NCBI GenBank assembly: GCA_014360825.1
Contig: JACIWT010000022.1
Location: 1-33,442 of the forward strand
Reading direction: 5' to 3'
Length of the DNA stretch: 33,442 bases
From: Chloroflexota bacterium
Lineage (GTDB): Bacteria; Chloroflexota; Anaerolineae; UBA2200; JACIWT01
Positions 6,486 to 13,140 of this stretch are shown piece after piece (the first letter of the stretch is position 1; every line of letters starts with the position of its first letter). The notes under the pieces were generated by a model. That model had not been told where the DNA came from and did no database searches. It saw only the letters and a program-made list of their open reading frames with translations. The translations under genes were made by a program, and so were the position numbers.

Positions 6486-7789
6486 AGCTCGGCCTCTGGG
6501 TCTTTGATGCCGGTGAGGAGGGCGGCGGTGCGGCGGCTGTGGATGCCCGCGCCCACCAGGGCCACCTCTCGCGCGGCCACTTCGCCCTCGTCCTCCGGCA
6601 AGACCGGGCCGAAACTCACTTGGGTGCGCTTGCTGCCATACTCGGCGCCGGTCATGCGCTCCAGCACCGAGAGGATCATCCAGTTGCGCTGGCGTACCAT
6701 CGCCCCCCAGATCAGGCGCTTGACTTCCACCATATCCACCAGGGGGTCGAGTTCCAGGCGCATAGCACGCCAGGCTTCGGCTTTCGATTGTCCCAGGGCA
6801 GCGCGGGGGACGGCGCTCAGGTCGTGGAGGACGCCGAGCAGGAGTTCGATGGAGCGCAGGTGGTATTCGCCCACTGGGCCCAATAGATCCAGCACCTGGG
6901 CCCGCGCCCCCGGCGGGATGTGCCACACTTCCCCCGGCCCCACGCGGATGCCCCGCGAGGAGTCCACGCCCTCCAATAGCACCACCGGGTTCCCCGAGAC
7001 GCGCATCAGCCACATCAGGGTGCTCAGGCGCTCGTTGAGTTGCTGGCAGACCGGGCGGATGATCTCCACATCGGCGCGGCCCCAGAACTCCTTGGGGCGC
7101 TTGAGATTGGGCCAGATGGTGTAGGGCAGGAAGCCGTATGGATTGGGTTGGCGGGAGACCTGCGCGCCGTCGGCGTAGAGGGTGGTGGTCTCGGCGGTCC
7201 AGTCTTCGATGATCTCGACCTCGGCGCTCTGGGCGCGCAACCCGAACCAGTATTCCGCTTCCTCGCCGGCCAGGTGGTAACGCTGGACCACGCGGTACAG
7301 GTCGCGGAAGTTGTCGCCGCGCCACCAGGCCCAGAGGCCCTCCACGCAGACCGGCAACACGCGCACCCGCTGGCGGCGGGGATCCCAGCGGACGGTGTAG
7401 CAGCCATCGCCCAGGACGGCGGCATCCACCGCAGTCTCATAATCGGCGATGTCCAATTGTTCGGTCTCGTAGACATCGTAGAGGGCATCGCGGGCTCGCT
7501 CGGCGCTGGCGAGGGCTTCGGGCATCTCCGCCCAGGGCAGGACACGGAACTCCATCCCGCGCACCAGTTTGGAGGCGGTTACTTCCACCAGGCGTTGGGC
7601 GTAGTTGAAGACTTCGCGCACCTCGTCGGCGCGCTGGCGCGTGGTGCGGGGATGCTGCTGGTAGAGTTCGCCGTTGTAGAAGTCCAGGTTGGCGCGGTAG
7701 CGGGCCATGCGCTCGGCGTCGCGCGAGGTGAGGGCGTCGGAGAGGGTGGAGCCGAACAATTTGCCAGTGAGATCACGCAGGATAGACAT
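6461..7789 (-). CDS. Phage portal protein (SPP1 gp6-like)
   Basis: 442 aa, the usual size for a portal. Near the N-terminus is RYRANLDFYNGELYQQ, followed by FNYAQRLVEVTASKLVRGMEFRV and DYETAVDAAVLGDGCYTVRWD. This matches the wing/clip arrangement of SPP1 gp6-type portals, which form the dodecameric DNA gate at one capsid vertex. It lies between the large terminase and the scaffold/capsid genes, as in most head operons. Start: the ATG at 7787-7789, with AGGAGG four bases upstream; a longer start (MPICPTGG...) would read through the palindrome at 7800-7826. The stop TAG is the GTAG edge of a GGCGAGGC hairpin repeat, and the gene's last codons are present in three tandem copies downstream. Confidence 0.8.
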   Translation of the reverse strand: MSILRDLTGKLFGSTLSDALTSRDAERMARYRANLDFYNGELYQQHPRTTRQRADEVREVFNYAQRLVEVTASKLVRGMEFRVLPWAEMPEALASAERARDALYDVYETEQLDIADYETAVDAAVLGDGCYTVRWDPRRQRVRVLPVCVEGLWAWWRGDNFRDLYRVVQRYHLAGEEAEYWFGLRAQSAEVEIIEDWTAETTTLYADGAQVSRQPNPYGFLPYTIWPNLKRPKEFWGRADVEIIRPVCQQLNERLSTLMWLMRVSGNPVVLLEGVDSSRGIRVGPGEVWHIPPGARAQVLDLLGPVGEYHLRSIELLLGVLHDLSAVPRAALGQSKAEAWRAMRLELDPLVDMVEVKRLIWGAMVRQRNWMILSVLERMTGAEYGSKRTQVSFGPVLPEDEGEVAAREVALVGAGIHSRRTAALLTGIKDPEAELNRVREET

Positions 7790-7799
7790 AGTACCTCCT

Positions 7800-7826
7800 G
7801 TAGGACAAATTGGCAATTTGTCCTAC
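7800..7826. repeat. 27-bp palindrome abutting the portal ribosome site
   Basis: Perfect arms GTAGGACAAATTG/CAATTTGTCCTAC. Its edge touches the AGGAGG ribosome site of the portal gene. A second hairpin repeat (GGGATGCCTCGCCCCTAC, about 7848-7865) supplies the large terminase stop. Confidence 0.85.
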
Positions 7827-7861
7827 TACTACGGATAGGCCGGTTCGGGGATGCCTCGCCC

Positions 7862-9313
7862 CTACTCGCCTACGGCCACCCGGGGCCGCCAGTCCACCTC
7901 ATCCAGCCGGGCGCACAGGGCGGCGCTGACCAGCAGGTCGTCGTGCACCGCCGGGTCGGCGACGCCCCAGCGCATCCGTCGCGCCGGGCCGGGCAGCACC
8001 TCGGCCTGGGCGGCCTGCACCTCACGCCAGAATTGCGCCGTATCGGGCGCACCGTCGTCGGCGTACTCCTTGTAGCGCCCGCTGTCCACCACCGCCAGGA
8101 AGCCCCATCCCAGATCCGATTTGGTGGCCAGGTTGAAGGCGTAGGGTATCACCTGGCGGGGGTAGCGGGCGGTTAGGAAGCCGGAAAGGCCGGCACCAAT
8201 GCCCGTGGCGTCCACCACGATCCAGCGGGGATGCCAGGTCTCCGCCAGGTCGGTCAGGGCGGCGTAGAGGGTCGGTTGGCCGACACCCGTCCAGCGGCGG
8301 CGATCGAGGACGCGGTAGGTGGGCAGGGCAGTGATGCCGGTGGGCGGCTCGACGGCCACGATAGTCAGGGCGGTGGAGTCGCGGCGGACCGGGCCCAGGT
8401 CGGGCAAGCCCAATTGCGTCGGGCGCTGCAGGATGGTCTCGTCGCCGCCGGCCACATCCAGCAGGAACGCCACCATCTGCCCTGGGGCGATGGGTCGGGT
8501 CTGGCGGGGGTGGGTGCCGCGCATCGTCTCCTGGCGCGCTGGCGGGAACATCTGCGCCTCCTGGTCAATTTCCTCCAGGAAATACTGGGTGCGGATCATA
8601 GGGTGCTGACGTCCCAGGCGGGCGATCTCAGCGTTGACATAATCGCGATAGGCGGGAACCTGCGTCGCCACCGCTTCGGCGTCGGCCACGAAGACGCGGC
8701 GGATGCCATCGGCGGCTTCCAGTCGGTGCAGGGCGCGTACCTGGTGCGATAGGAGAGTGTTGGAGGTCCAGGCGGTGCCGTAGAAGACGGTGGTGGCGTT
8801 GGTGGAGGCAGCCATGGGGGCGAATTCCTTATCCCACTTGCTGGGGTCCACGTCCTGGGCCTCGTCGCATTCTAAGAGGAGCGAGGCGGTCTGGCCGACG
8901 ACGTGGGCCTGGGGGTGGGCGGAGAGGAAGTGGACTTGAGCACGCCCGAAGCAGACGATGTGGCCATCCTCGATGGATTGCAGGCTCTGGGGGAAGGCGG
9001 AGAGGCAGTCGCGGAGGCGGCGCAGGCTGATGGCGGCCTGGGGGCGGAAGGTGGGGGCGGCCTTGACGATAGTGGCCCCGGCTACTCGGTGATAGAGGAC
9101 GAGCAGATAGGCCTCCACCTGGGCGCTGAGTTCGTTTTTCCCGGCCTGGCGCGCCATCACGATGGCGAAGGTGAGGCCGCGGCAATGCAAGACGCTGTCT
9201 AAGATGGCCCGCGCCGGTTCGAGTTGGTACGGGCGCAACTCGCGGCCCACCACGTAGCGTGAGAAAGGACGGATGTCGGCCAGGCAACGGAGAAGGGCTT
9301 TTTGCAGTGTCAC
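7862..9313 (-). CDS. Phage terminase, large subunit
   Basis: 483 aa. The N-terminal ATPase has a Walker A-like MARQAGKN (53-60) and Walker B LLLECDEAQD (145-154), followed by a coupling-like FYGTAWTSNT. The C-terminal RNase H-like nuclease has Asp286 in FLLDVAGGDE, Asp368 in WIVVDATGIG and Asp458/459 in VHDDLLVSAAL, the expected acidic triad. This is the motor that cuts and packages DNA into proheads; both activities look intact. Start is GTG at 9313 (TLQKALLRCL); the ribosome site is weak and a minisatellite begins 18 bp upstream. The stop TAG is in a GTAGGGGCGAGGCATCCCC repeat edge. Confidence 0.88.
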   Translation of the reverse strand: MTLQKALLRCLADIRPFSRYVVGRELRPYQLEPARAILDSVLHCRGLTFAIVMARQAGKNELSAQVEAYLLVLYHRVAGATIVKAAPTFRPQAAISLRRLRDCLSAFPQSLQSIEDGHIVCFGRAQVHFLSAHPQAHVVGQTASLLLECDEAQDVDPSKWDKEFAPMAASTNATTVFYGTAWTSNTLLSHQVRALHRLEAADGIRRVFVADAEAVATQVPAYRDYVNAEIARLGRQHPMIRTQYFLEEIDQEAQMFPPARQETMRGTHPRQTRPIAPGQMVAFLLDVAGGDETILQRPTQLGLPDLGPVRRDSTALTIVAVEPPTGITALPTYRVLDRRRWTGVGQPTLYAALTDLAETWHPRWIVVDATGIGAGLSGFLTARYPRQVIPYAFNLATKSDLGWGFLAVVDSGRYKEYADDGAPDTAQFWREVQAAQAEVLPGPARRMRWGVADPAVHDDLLVSAALCARLDEVDWRPRVAVGE

Positions 9314-9330
9314 TTCGCATCACCGTGGAA

Positions 9331-9519
9331 AGGATGCAGGGGGCAGGATGCAAGATGCGGGATGCGGGATGCAGGAGGCGGGATGCAGGAGGCAAGATGC
9401 GGGAGGCAGGATGCGGGATGCGGAGTCTTGCTTCCTGCTTCATGCCTCTTGCCCCTTGCCTCATGCCCCTTGCCCCTTGCCTCATGCCCCTTGCTTCCTG
9501 CTTCTTGCCTCTTGCTTCT
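9331..9519. repeat. Minisatellite forming a long imperfect inverted repeat
   Basis: The left half (about 9331-9423) is GGATGCAGGAGGCAAGATGCGGG-type words. The right half (about 9427-9519) is the complementary CTTGCTTCCTGC/CTTGCCCCTTGCCTCATGCC words. Together they could fold as a hairpin of nearly 190 nt between the two terminase genes. The same words form the minisatellite at 4769-4860. Confidence 0.75.
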
Positions 9520-9665
9520 TTTCTGGGGAGGGCCCTGGAGGGGCAGGACAGGGCCCGGGTTGGAGCGGGGATCGGAAGGGCGGCAGCTCCGACATCCTGC
9601 CGGCAATGCCCCTCTGCCGGGGCCGCCGCGGGTGAAAGGCGTTGAGAGTGTATGGCCATACACCC
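9520..9665. other. Gap between terminase genes, possible truncated small ORF
   Basis: Apart from a GTATGGCCATAC palindrome at about 9649-9660, this stretch has no clear gene. On the minus strand an ATG near 9595 opens MSELPPFRSPLQPGP, which soon runs into the minisatellite as KKQEARSRKQGA and stops. It may be the remains of a small gene overrun by the repeat, but there is no good ribosome site. Confidence 0.35.
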
Positions 9666-10109
9666 CTACAGCGACACGCCCCACTCACTGGCCAGTTCGT
9701 CCAGGGCTGCGCCCAGCCGTTCGGTCAAGCCGTCGTCGGGTTTGCCGGTCAGGTCGCGGCGGGCGCGGATGGCACGCACCAGGCTGTCCACTCCTCGGCG
9801 CAGGAGTTCCAGCGCTCGGGCGGGATCATCTTCGCCGTAGCGCTCGATGACCCGGCGGATGGCCAAACGCAGGAGGGCGATCTCGGCGTCCACGCTTTCG
9901 TCGGCGGTGGCTTTGGCCAGGGCGTCGAGTTCGGCGGCGGTGAAGAGGTCGGCGTAGGGCAAAATGGGTTCTGCCGCAGGGGCACGGCGTGCCGTGCCCC
10001 TACCCTCCATGAGGTGAGGGGTGTGGCTGCGACAGCGAGATGTCCCCCGCATCGCCCAAGCGCGGCAACCGGGCACCTCACAGCGGCGCGATGGTATCCT
10101 CTGGCTCAT
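9666..10109 (-). CDS. Small terminase-like zinc-finger protein
   Basis: 147 aa. The N-terminus has a compact Cys/His motif: Cys10, Cys15, Cys26 and His29 (RRCEVPGCRAW ... SRCRSH). Small zinc-knuckle proteins with this spacing often precede the large terminase in phages. The rest is helical, with AEIALLRLAIRRVIERYGEDD and LLRRGVDSLVRAIRARRDLTG, consistent with a small terminase DNA-recognition subunit; this is inferred from position. Start: the ATG at 10107-10109 with GAGGG four bases before it. An upstream in-frame extension to about 10292 is possible but its composition is not protein-like. Codons 36-45 (GRGTARRAPA) are a palindromic repeat inserted in frame (9976-10003). The TAG stop belongs to a GTAGGGGTGTATGG repeat. 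Confidence 0.6.
   Translation of the reverse strand: MSQRIPSRRCEVPGCRAWAMRGTSRCRSHTPHLMEGRGTARRAPAAEPILPYADLFTAAELDALAKATADESVDAEIALLRLAIRRVIERYGEDDPARALELLRRGVDSLVRAIRARRDLTGKPDDGLTERLGAALDELASEWGVSL
9976..10003. repeat. 28-bp palindrome translated within the small terminase gene
   Basis: On the minus strand the arms are GTAGGGGCACGGC and GCCGTGCCCCTGC around AC. It differs by one base from the element at 20538-20565. Here the frame avoids the TAG and gives GRGTARRAPA. Confidence 0.9.
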
Positions 10110-10374
10110 AGATCCCTCGCGGTGGAGAAACGGCTTTGCCCCGTCCCTCATCTCCGTCTTCTCTGCCGGCGTCAGGACAGGGGAGGGGGCAACCCAGTGG
10201 CGCGGCCATGGCGCTGGCCAAGAGGCAGAGGAGGAGGGCACCAGCGCGGGCGGTGAGGGCGCGCGGCTCCACGTCCCTCTCGGTCGTTTCACCGATGTGA
10301 AGGGAATGCAAACGGCCCGACCGCTGGTCTGGTCGGGCCGTAACGCATGACTGGCTGGCGTGTAGTGAGATCAA
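10078..10374 (-). CDS. Possible leader ORF of the capsid cassette
   Basis: 98 codons from a TTG start that lies six bases after AGGAGG and about 24 bp after the -10 box of a strong promoter, so initiation is plausible. The product begins MISLHASQSC, contains a hydrophobic run (GALLLCLLASAMAAPLG, about residues 46-62), and overlaps the small terminase start by 32 bp. The rest is low-complexity (Arg/Pro/Gly) and resembles no family I know. It could be a real first gene, a regulatory leader peptide, or a chance frame in a 5' leader containing the stem-loop at 10312-10341. Confidence 0.35.
   Translation of the reverse strand: MISLHASQSCVTARPDQRSGRLHSLHIGETTERDVEPRALTARAGALLLCLLASAMAAPLGCPLPCPDAGREDGDEGRGKAVSPPRGIYEPEDTIAPL
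10312..10341. other. Strong stem-loop in the cassette leader
   Basis: A perfect 11-bp stem ACGGCCCGACC/GGTCGGGCCGT with an 8-nt loop begins about 33 nt downstream of the TTG start on the minus strand. There it is followed only by GTTTGC, so it is a poor terminator but could act as an attenuator or a regulatory hairpin. Confidence 0.5.
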
Positions 10375-10385
10375 GGTCCACCTCC

Positions 10386-10426
10386 TATACTGACCATAGT
10401 ATAGCACAAATGTTCTATTTTGTCAA
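10386..10426 (-). promoter_or_regulatory. Strong promoter with embedded palindromic operator, driving the capsid cassette
   Basis: On the minus strand a perfect -35 TTGACA (plus 421-426 of 10 kb, i.e. 10421-10426) is separated by 17 bp from TATACT (10398-10403). The spacer and -10 hold an imperfect 18-bp palindrome of form ATAG-N-ACA-TT-TGT-N-CTAT (10401-10418). It includes GAACATTTGTGC, one base from a Gram-positive-type LexA box (GAAC-N4-GTTC). A second inverted repeat TATACT/AGTATA spans 10386-10403. AGGAGG follows at 10381-10386. A repressor bound here would block the promoter; which one is unknown. Confidence 0.7.
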
Positions 10427-10683
10427 ATCGGAGAAACAGCCCAATTCCTTTGTTAAGGGAGTAGAATGTGGTGATCGTCGCATAAGCGTTGCAAAACGGT
10501 TCAAAACGAGAGGCAGATGAAAAAACTGTAATGAAAATCGTTCCGAAAAAGGTTCAAGGTTACAAAATTTTCACTTTTGTATACCATTTTGAAACTTAAT
10601 ATACATCTTTCTTTCATGTTGCAGTAGTATAAAATGAGTGCAAATTGAGTAGCCGCAGTGACATCGTAGAAGGAGAAACCAAC
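10427..10683 (+). promoter_or_regulatory. AT-rich divergent control region with a promoter for the small gene
   Basis: This stretch is clearly AT-richer than everything around it and carries none of the GC-rich repeats. Words such as GGTTCAAAACG and GGTTCAAGG recur. A possible plus-strand promoter is TTGTAT (10577-10582), 17 bp, then TATACA (10600-10605). AGGAG at 10671-10675 is the ribosome site for the gene at 10684. Such islands often hold regulator sites or the border of an acquired element. Confidence 0.5.
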
Positions 10684-10953
10684 GTGACCCAGATGACCGC
10701 AGTAGCAAGAAGGCGCGGGCTACTCGCCAAGGTGGCGATTGATTTGGAGCGCATGGTGGCCCTCCAGAAGGCGATCGAAATCGAACTGGCTTGTGTGCGA
10801 CGCTGCGGCGAACTGCAGGAGGCTTTTACCAAGGGTTATATCACGGAGCAGGAGTTCCACGAGGAATCGGAACTCGTCAATCAATTGACCGAACTGCGTC
10901 TGGGGCGGCTCGGCATCCAAACCATACGTTCTACTCCAGGGCCGAACCATTGA
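10684..10953 (+). CDS. Small helical protein divergent from the capsid cassette, unknown function
   Basis: 89 aa, GTG start eight bases after AGGAG; an upstream TTG lacks a ribosome site. The protein is almost wholly helical: a basic N-terminus (ARRRGLLAKVAIDLERMVALQKAIEIEL), then EAFTKGYITEQEFHEESELVNQLTEL. The second segment resembles the short GxIT.EEF.. helix pair found at the ends of many small bacterial proteins (SHOCT-like), but I cannot assign a family. It faces away from the virus-like operon across a shared AT-rich control region, as a regulator would. It has no recognisable helix-turn-helix, so that role is only suggested by position. A terminator follows at 11091-11126. Confidence 0.6.
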   Translation: MTQMTAVARRRGLLAKVAIDLERMVALQKAIEIELACVRRCGELQEAFTKGYITEQEFHEESELVNQLTELRLGRLGIQTIRSTPGPNH

Positions 10954-11090
10954 CGCTTCGGGATTGGCAGCGCCCGTCGCGGCTAAGGGCGGGGTCTCGG
11001 CGGGCGCTGACATTCGACGGGGTACAAGCATTCAACCATCCAACACAGCCTCATCGCAGACCCATTGCCGAAAACTCTTGTCCCTCGTCC
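10954..11090. other. Untranslated stretch before terminator
   Basis: About 140 bp between the small gene and its terminator. It holds no repeat of the main families and no plausible ORF. It would be transcribed as a 3' UTR and could hide a small RNA, but I see no recognisable RNA family. Confidence 0.4.
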
Positions 11091-11126
11091 GAGAGAAGGC
11101 TGGCCAATAACCAGCCTTTCTCTTTT
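11091..11126 (+). terminator. Rho-independent terminator
   Basis: GAGAGAAGGCTGG, a short CCAATAA loop, then CCAGCCTTTCTC, form a stem with one bulge, directly followed by TTTTT. It ends the transcript of the small gene at 10684. Confidence 0.8.
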
Positions 11127-11156
11127 TGGGTCGGACAGGTAGAGCAACCTTAGAGC

Positions 11157-11227
11157 AACCTGGCGAAGGTTCTGAACCTTCGCCAGGTTGCACAGACTTC
11201 CGAAGTCTCCGAGACTTCGGAAGTCTG
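11157..11227. repeat. Two adjacent perfect palindromes
   Basis: AACCTGGCGAAGGTT/AACCTTCGCCAGGTT with a 3-nt centre (11157-11189) is followed by CAGACTTCCGAAGTCTC/GAGACTTCGGAAGTCTG with a 1-nt centre (11193-11227). They sit just upstream of a promoter. The second family also occurs at 3600-3634, 12791-12825 and, altered, at about 23362-23392. Confidence 0.85.
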
Positions 11228-11242
11228 TCGTTCATAGCCCAT

Positions 11243-11271
11243 TTGCGTTTTTCACCCCCTTATGATACACT
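11243..11271 (+). promoter_or_regulatory. Promoter for the secreted protein gene
   Basis: TTGCGT, a 17-bp T/C-rich spacer, then TACACT. The arrangement ATTTGC-TTTTTC-CCCCC-TA.ACTCC closely matches that before the lipoprotein gene (13064-13093), suggesting a shared promoter type. Confidence 0.45.
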
Positions 11272-11311
11272 CCGAACACATTGGGTGCACCCAACGAAAG
11301 GAGACCCCAAA

Positions 11312-12673
11312 ATGCGCACCTTAACTCTCGTCGGCATTTGTTTCGCCCTGGCGGTGGCCTTATTCGCCGGGGCCTCTCCGCCGCAGGTGGCGGGCCACTC
11401 CCCTCCGGCTCCACTCCACAGCGTGCACGTTGATCCCTTATCTCCCGCTCACCGGCCTCCATCGGGCCCCGCCTTGCCACCGGCAGTTCCAGGCTCAAGC
11501 ATCGCGACCCAACCTTGGCCCCTCCTCTACCAAGACGATTTCAGCAACCCCGCCAGCGGCTGGCCAGTGGTCACGAGAGAATGCTTTACCACAGCCTACC
11601 AGGCCGGCGAATACGCGGTCAATGTTTTGTGTCCGCGGACGATGGTTCTGTTGGCACTCAACCTTGATGTCACTGACTTCGAGTTCTCCCTGGATGGGCG
11701 CACCACCGTGGCTCAGGCCGATGTAACCTATGGCCAGATATTCCGCGTGGTGGGGATGGGCACCCCGAGCATTGCCTACTACTTATTCGAGGTGTACCCG
11801 CCGGATAAGCAATATGCGGTCTCGCTCTTCCACAACGGTGGATGGACCACCCTGATTGCCTGGACAACCTCGTCTGCCATCAACAGCGGCACTACCAAGA
11901 ACGTGATGCGCGTGGTGGGCGTAGGGTCCCACTTCGATTTGTACATCAATGACCAACAAGTGAACTCTTTCACTGACTCCACCTTGCCCTCTGGCTCCAC
12001 AGGCTTCGCCGCCTTCAACTACCGCGAGTCGGGCACGGCCAACACTGCTTTTGATAACTACAAGTTGTGGGGGGTGCAACTTGGCGGGCCGACGCCTTCG
12101 CCCACGGCCACCCAGACTGTCGGCGCGACGGCCACCGCCACCCAGACTCAGCCGGCGGTGACACCCACCGCGACCCAGACTGTCGGCGCGACGGCCACGG
12201 CGACCCGCACGCCGGGGATGGCCCAAGTGTTCCTGCCCATCATCCGCAAAGGGTTCCCGCTGCCTATTCCCACCCCGACACGAACCCCCACACCCACGCG
12301 CACGCCACAACCCGGCGCGCCCGCCCCCGGTCACTGGGTGGGCACCACCAGTCGCGAGCACCCGATGTCCTTTGATGTCTCCGTGGACTCGACGCAGTGG
12401 TTCAGTTTCACCCTGACTACCGACTGGAGTGCGCCGCAGTACGGGGCGACGGGGACCACCAGGATCACGATCAACGGACCCGGTCCCATCGCAAATGGCC
12501 ATTTCGACTATTCCGGCTCCTTTGCCTTCAGTGGCGATTTCACATCCTCTACCAGCGCCAACGGCACCTACACGTTCACTGGTTATCCGATCGTGATTGG
12601 CTTGCCGGGGCCGCCCTATGTGGCCACATACTATCTGAATCAGTCCGGCACCTGGACGGCGAATAAGCCGTAG
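11312..12673 (+). CDS. Secreted two-domain beta-sandwich protein with Pro/Thr linker
   Basis: 453 aa. A signal peptide (MRTLTLVGICFALAVALFAGAS) is cleaved near residue 22. Residues about 72-256 resemble a LamG/concanavalin-like sandwich: it opens LLYQDDFSNPASGWPV and closes TAFDNYKLWGVQL, as in Chloroflexota surface proteins with a DDFS.P.SGW opening. Residues 260-338 are a Pro/Thr/Ala linker with repeated TPTATQTVGATATAT, containing VFLPIIRKG (306-314), a short hydrophobic/basic motif I associate with exported Chloroflexota proteins. Residues 340-453 are a second beta-rich domain. It probably binds carbohydrate or sits on the cell surface; no catalytic residues were found. Start: AAGGAG eight bases before ATG. 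The TAG stop is the edge of a GTAGGGCAAGTTGCCAACTTG palindrome. Confidence 0.75.
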   Translation: MRTLTLVGICFALAVALFAGASPPQVAGHSPPAPLHSVHVDPLSPAHRPPSGPALPPAVPGSSIATQPWPLLYQDDFSNPASGWPVVTRECFTTAYQAGEYAVNVLCPRTMVLLALNLDVTDFEFSLDGRTTVAQADVTYGQIFRVVGMGTPSIAYYLFEVYPPDKQYAVSLFHNGGWTTLIAWTTSSAINSGTTKNVMRVVGVGSHFDLYINDQQVNSFTDSTLPSGSTGFAAFNYRESGTANTAFDNYKLWGVQLGGPTPSPTATQTVGATATATQTQPAVTPTATQTVGATATATRTPGMAQVFLPIIRKGFPLPIPTPTRTPTPTRTPQPGAPAPGHWVGTTSREHPMSFDVSVDSTQWFSFTLTTDWSAPQYGATGTTRITINGPGPIANGHFDYSGSFAFSGDFTSSTSANGTYTFTGYPIVIGLPGPPYVATYYLNQSGTWTANKP

Positions 12674-13051
12674 GGCAAGTTGCCAACTTGTCGGCTAGAA
12701 ACCTTAAACCTTGCGAAGGTTGTCCAAACCTTCGCAAGGTTTTGTTTCCCATATGCGCGGCAGTATAACTGCCGCTGAACGAGAGGTGTACAGACTTCCG
12801 AAGTCTCCGAGACTTCGGAAGTCTGTGGAAGTCTGTCGGGAATATCGCCGTCTGGAGACGGCTCCCACGTTGTCCTCCAAAAATATCCTCCCGCAGGTTT
12901 CAGAACCTGCGGGAGGATAGACCCACTACGGGTCGCCGCCCTTACGTTCCCCCGCAGTTGCACTGCGGGTCGCCTTAGCAGCCTGGGAGTGCGCGGCAGT
13001 ATAACTGCCGCTGAACGAGGGTGCACGGCAGTATAACTGCCGCTGAACGAG
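12670..13051. repeat. Cluster of palindromic repeats including a terminator-like one
   Basis: In order: GTAGGGCAAGTTGCCAACTTG (12670-12690, holding the upstream stop codon); AACCTTGCGAAGGTT/AACCTTCGCAAGGTT followed by TTGTTT (about 12711-12748), a good rho-independent terminator; a GGCAGTATAACTGCC unit (about 12760); a 35-bp CAGACTTCCG palindrome (12791-12825); CCTCCCGCAGGTTT/AACCTGCGGGAGG (about 12888-12917); and two more GGCAGTATAACTGCC units (about 12993 and 13027). No gene seen. Confidence 0.8.
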
Positions 13052-13063
13052 TTGACCGCCTAT

Positions 13064-13093
13064 TTGCCTTTTTCCAATCCCCCGCAGTATACT
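13064..13093 (+). promoter_or_regulatory. Promoter for the lipoprotein gene
   Basis: TTGCCT (13064-13069), an 18-bp spacer, then a near-consensus TATACT (13088-13093). AAGGAGGA lies just before the GTG start at 13141. Confidence 0.55.
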
Positions 13094-13140
13094 CCAGGTG
13101 CACCTGACGGATAGTTTAAGGTTGGGAGCAAGGAGGAAAT

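Noticed and set aside
5868-7124. Long plus-strand frame opposite the scaffold and portal genes
   Set aside because: It is an antisense shadow: the portal and scaffold frames carry ribosome sites, known motifs and operon spacing.
8829-9659. 276-residue minus frame overlapping the large terminase start
   Set aside because: It reads the minisatellite and then the terminase in a wrong frame; composition is Arg/Pro/Ser-rich.
10954-11126. tmRNA or other structured RNA before the terminator
   Set aside because: No tag-peptide frame, tRNA-like ends or known RNA motif could be found; only the terminator hairpin is clear.
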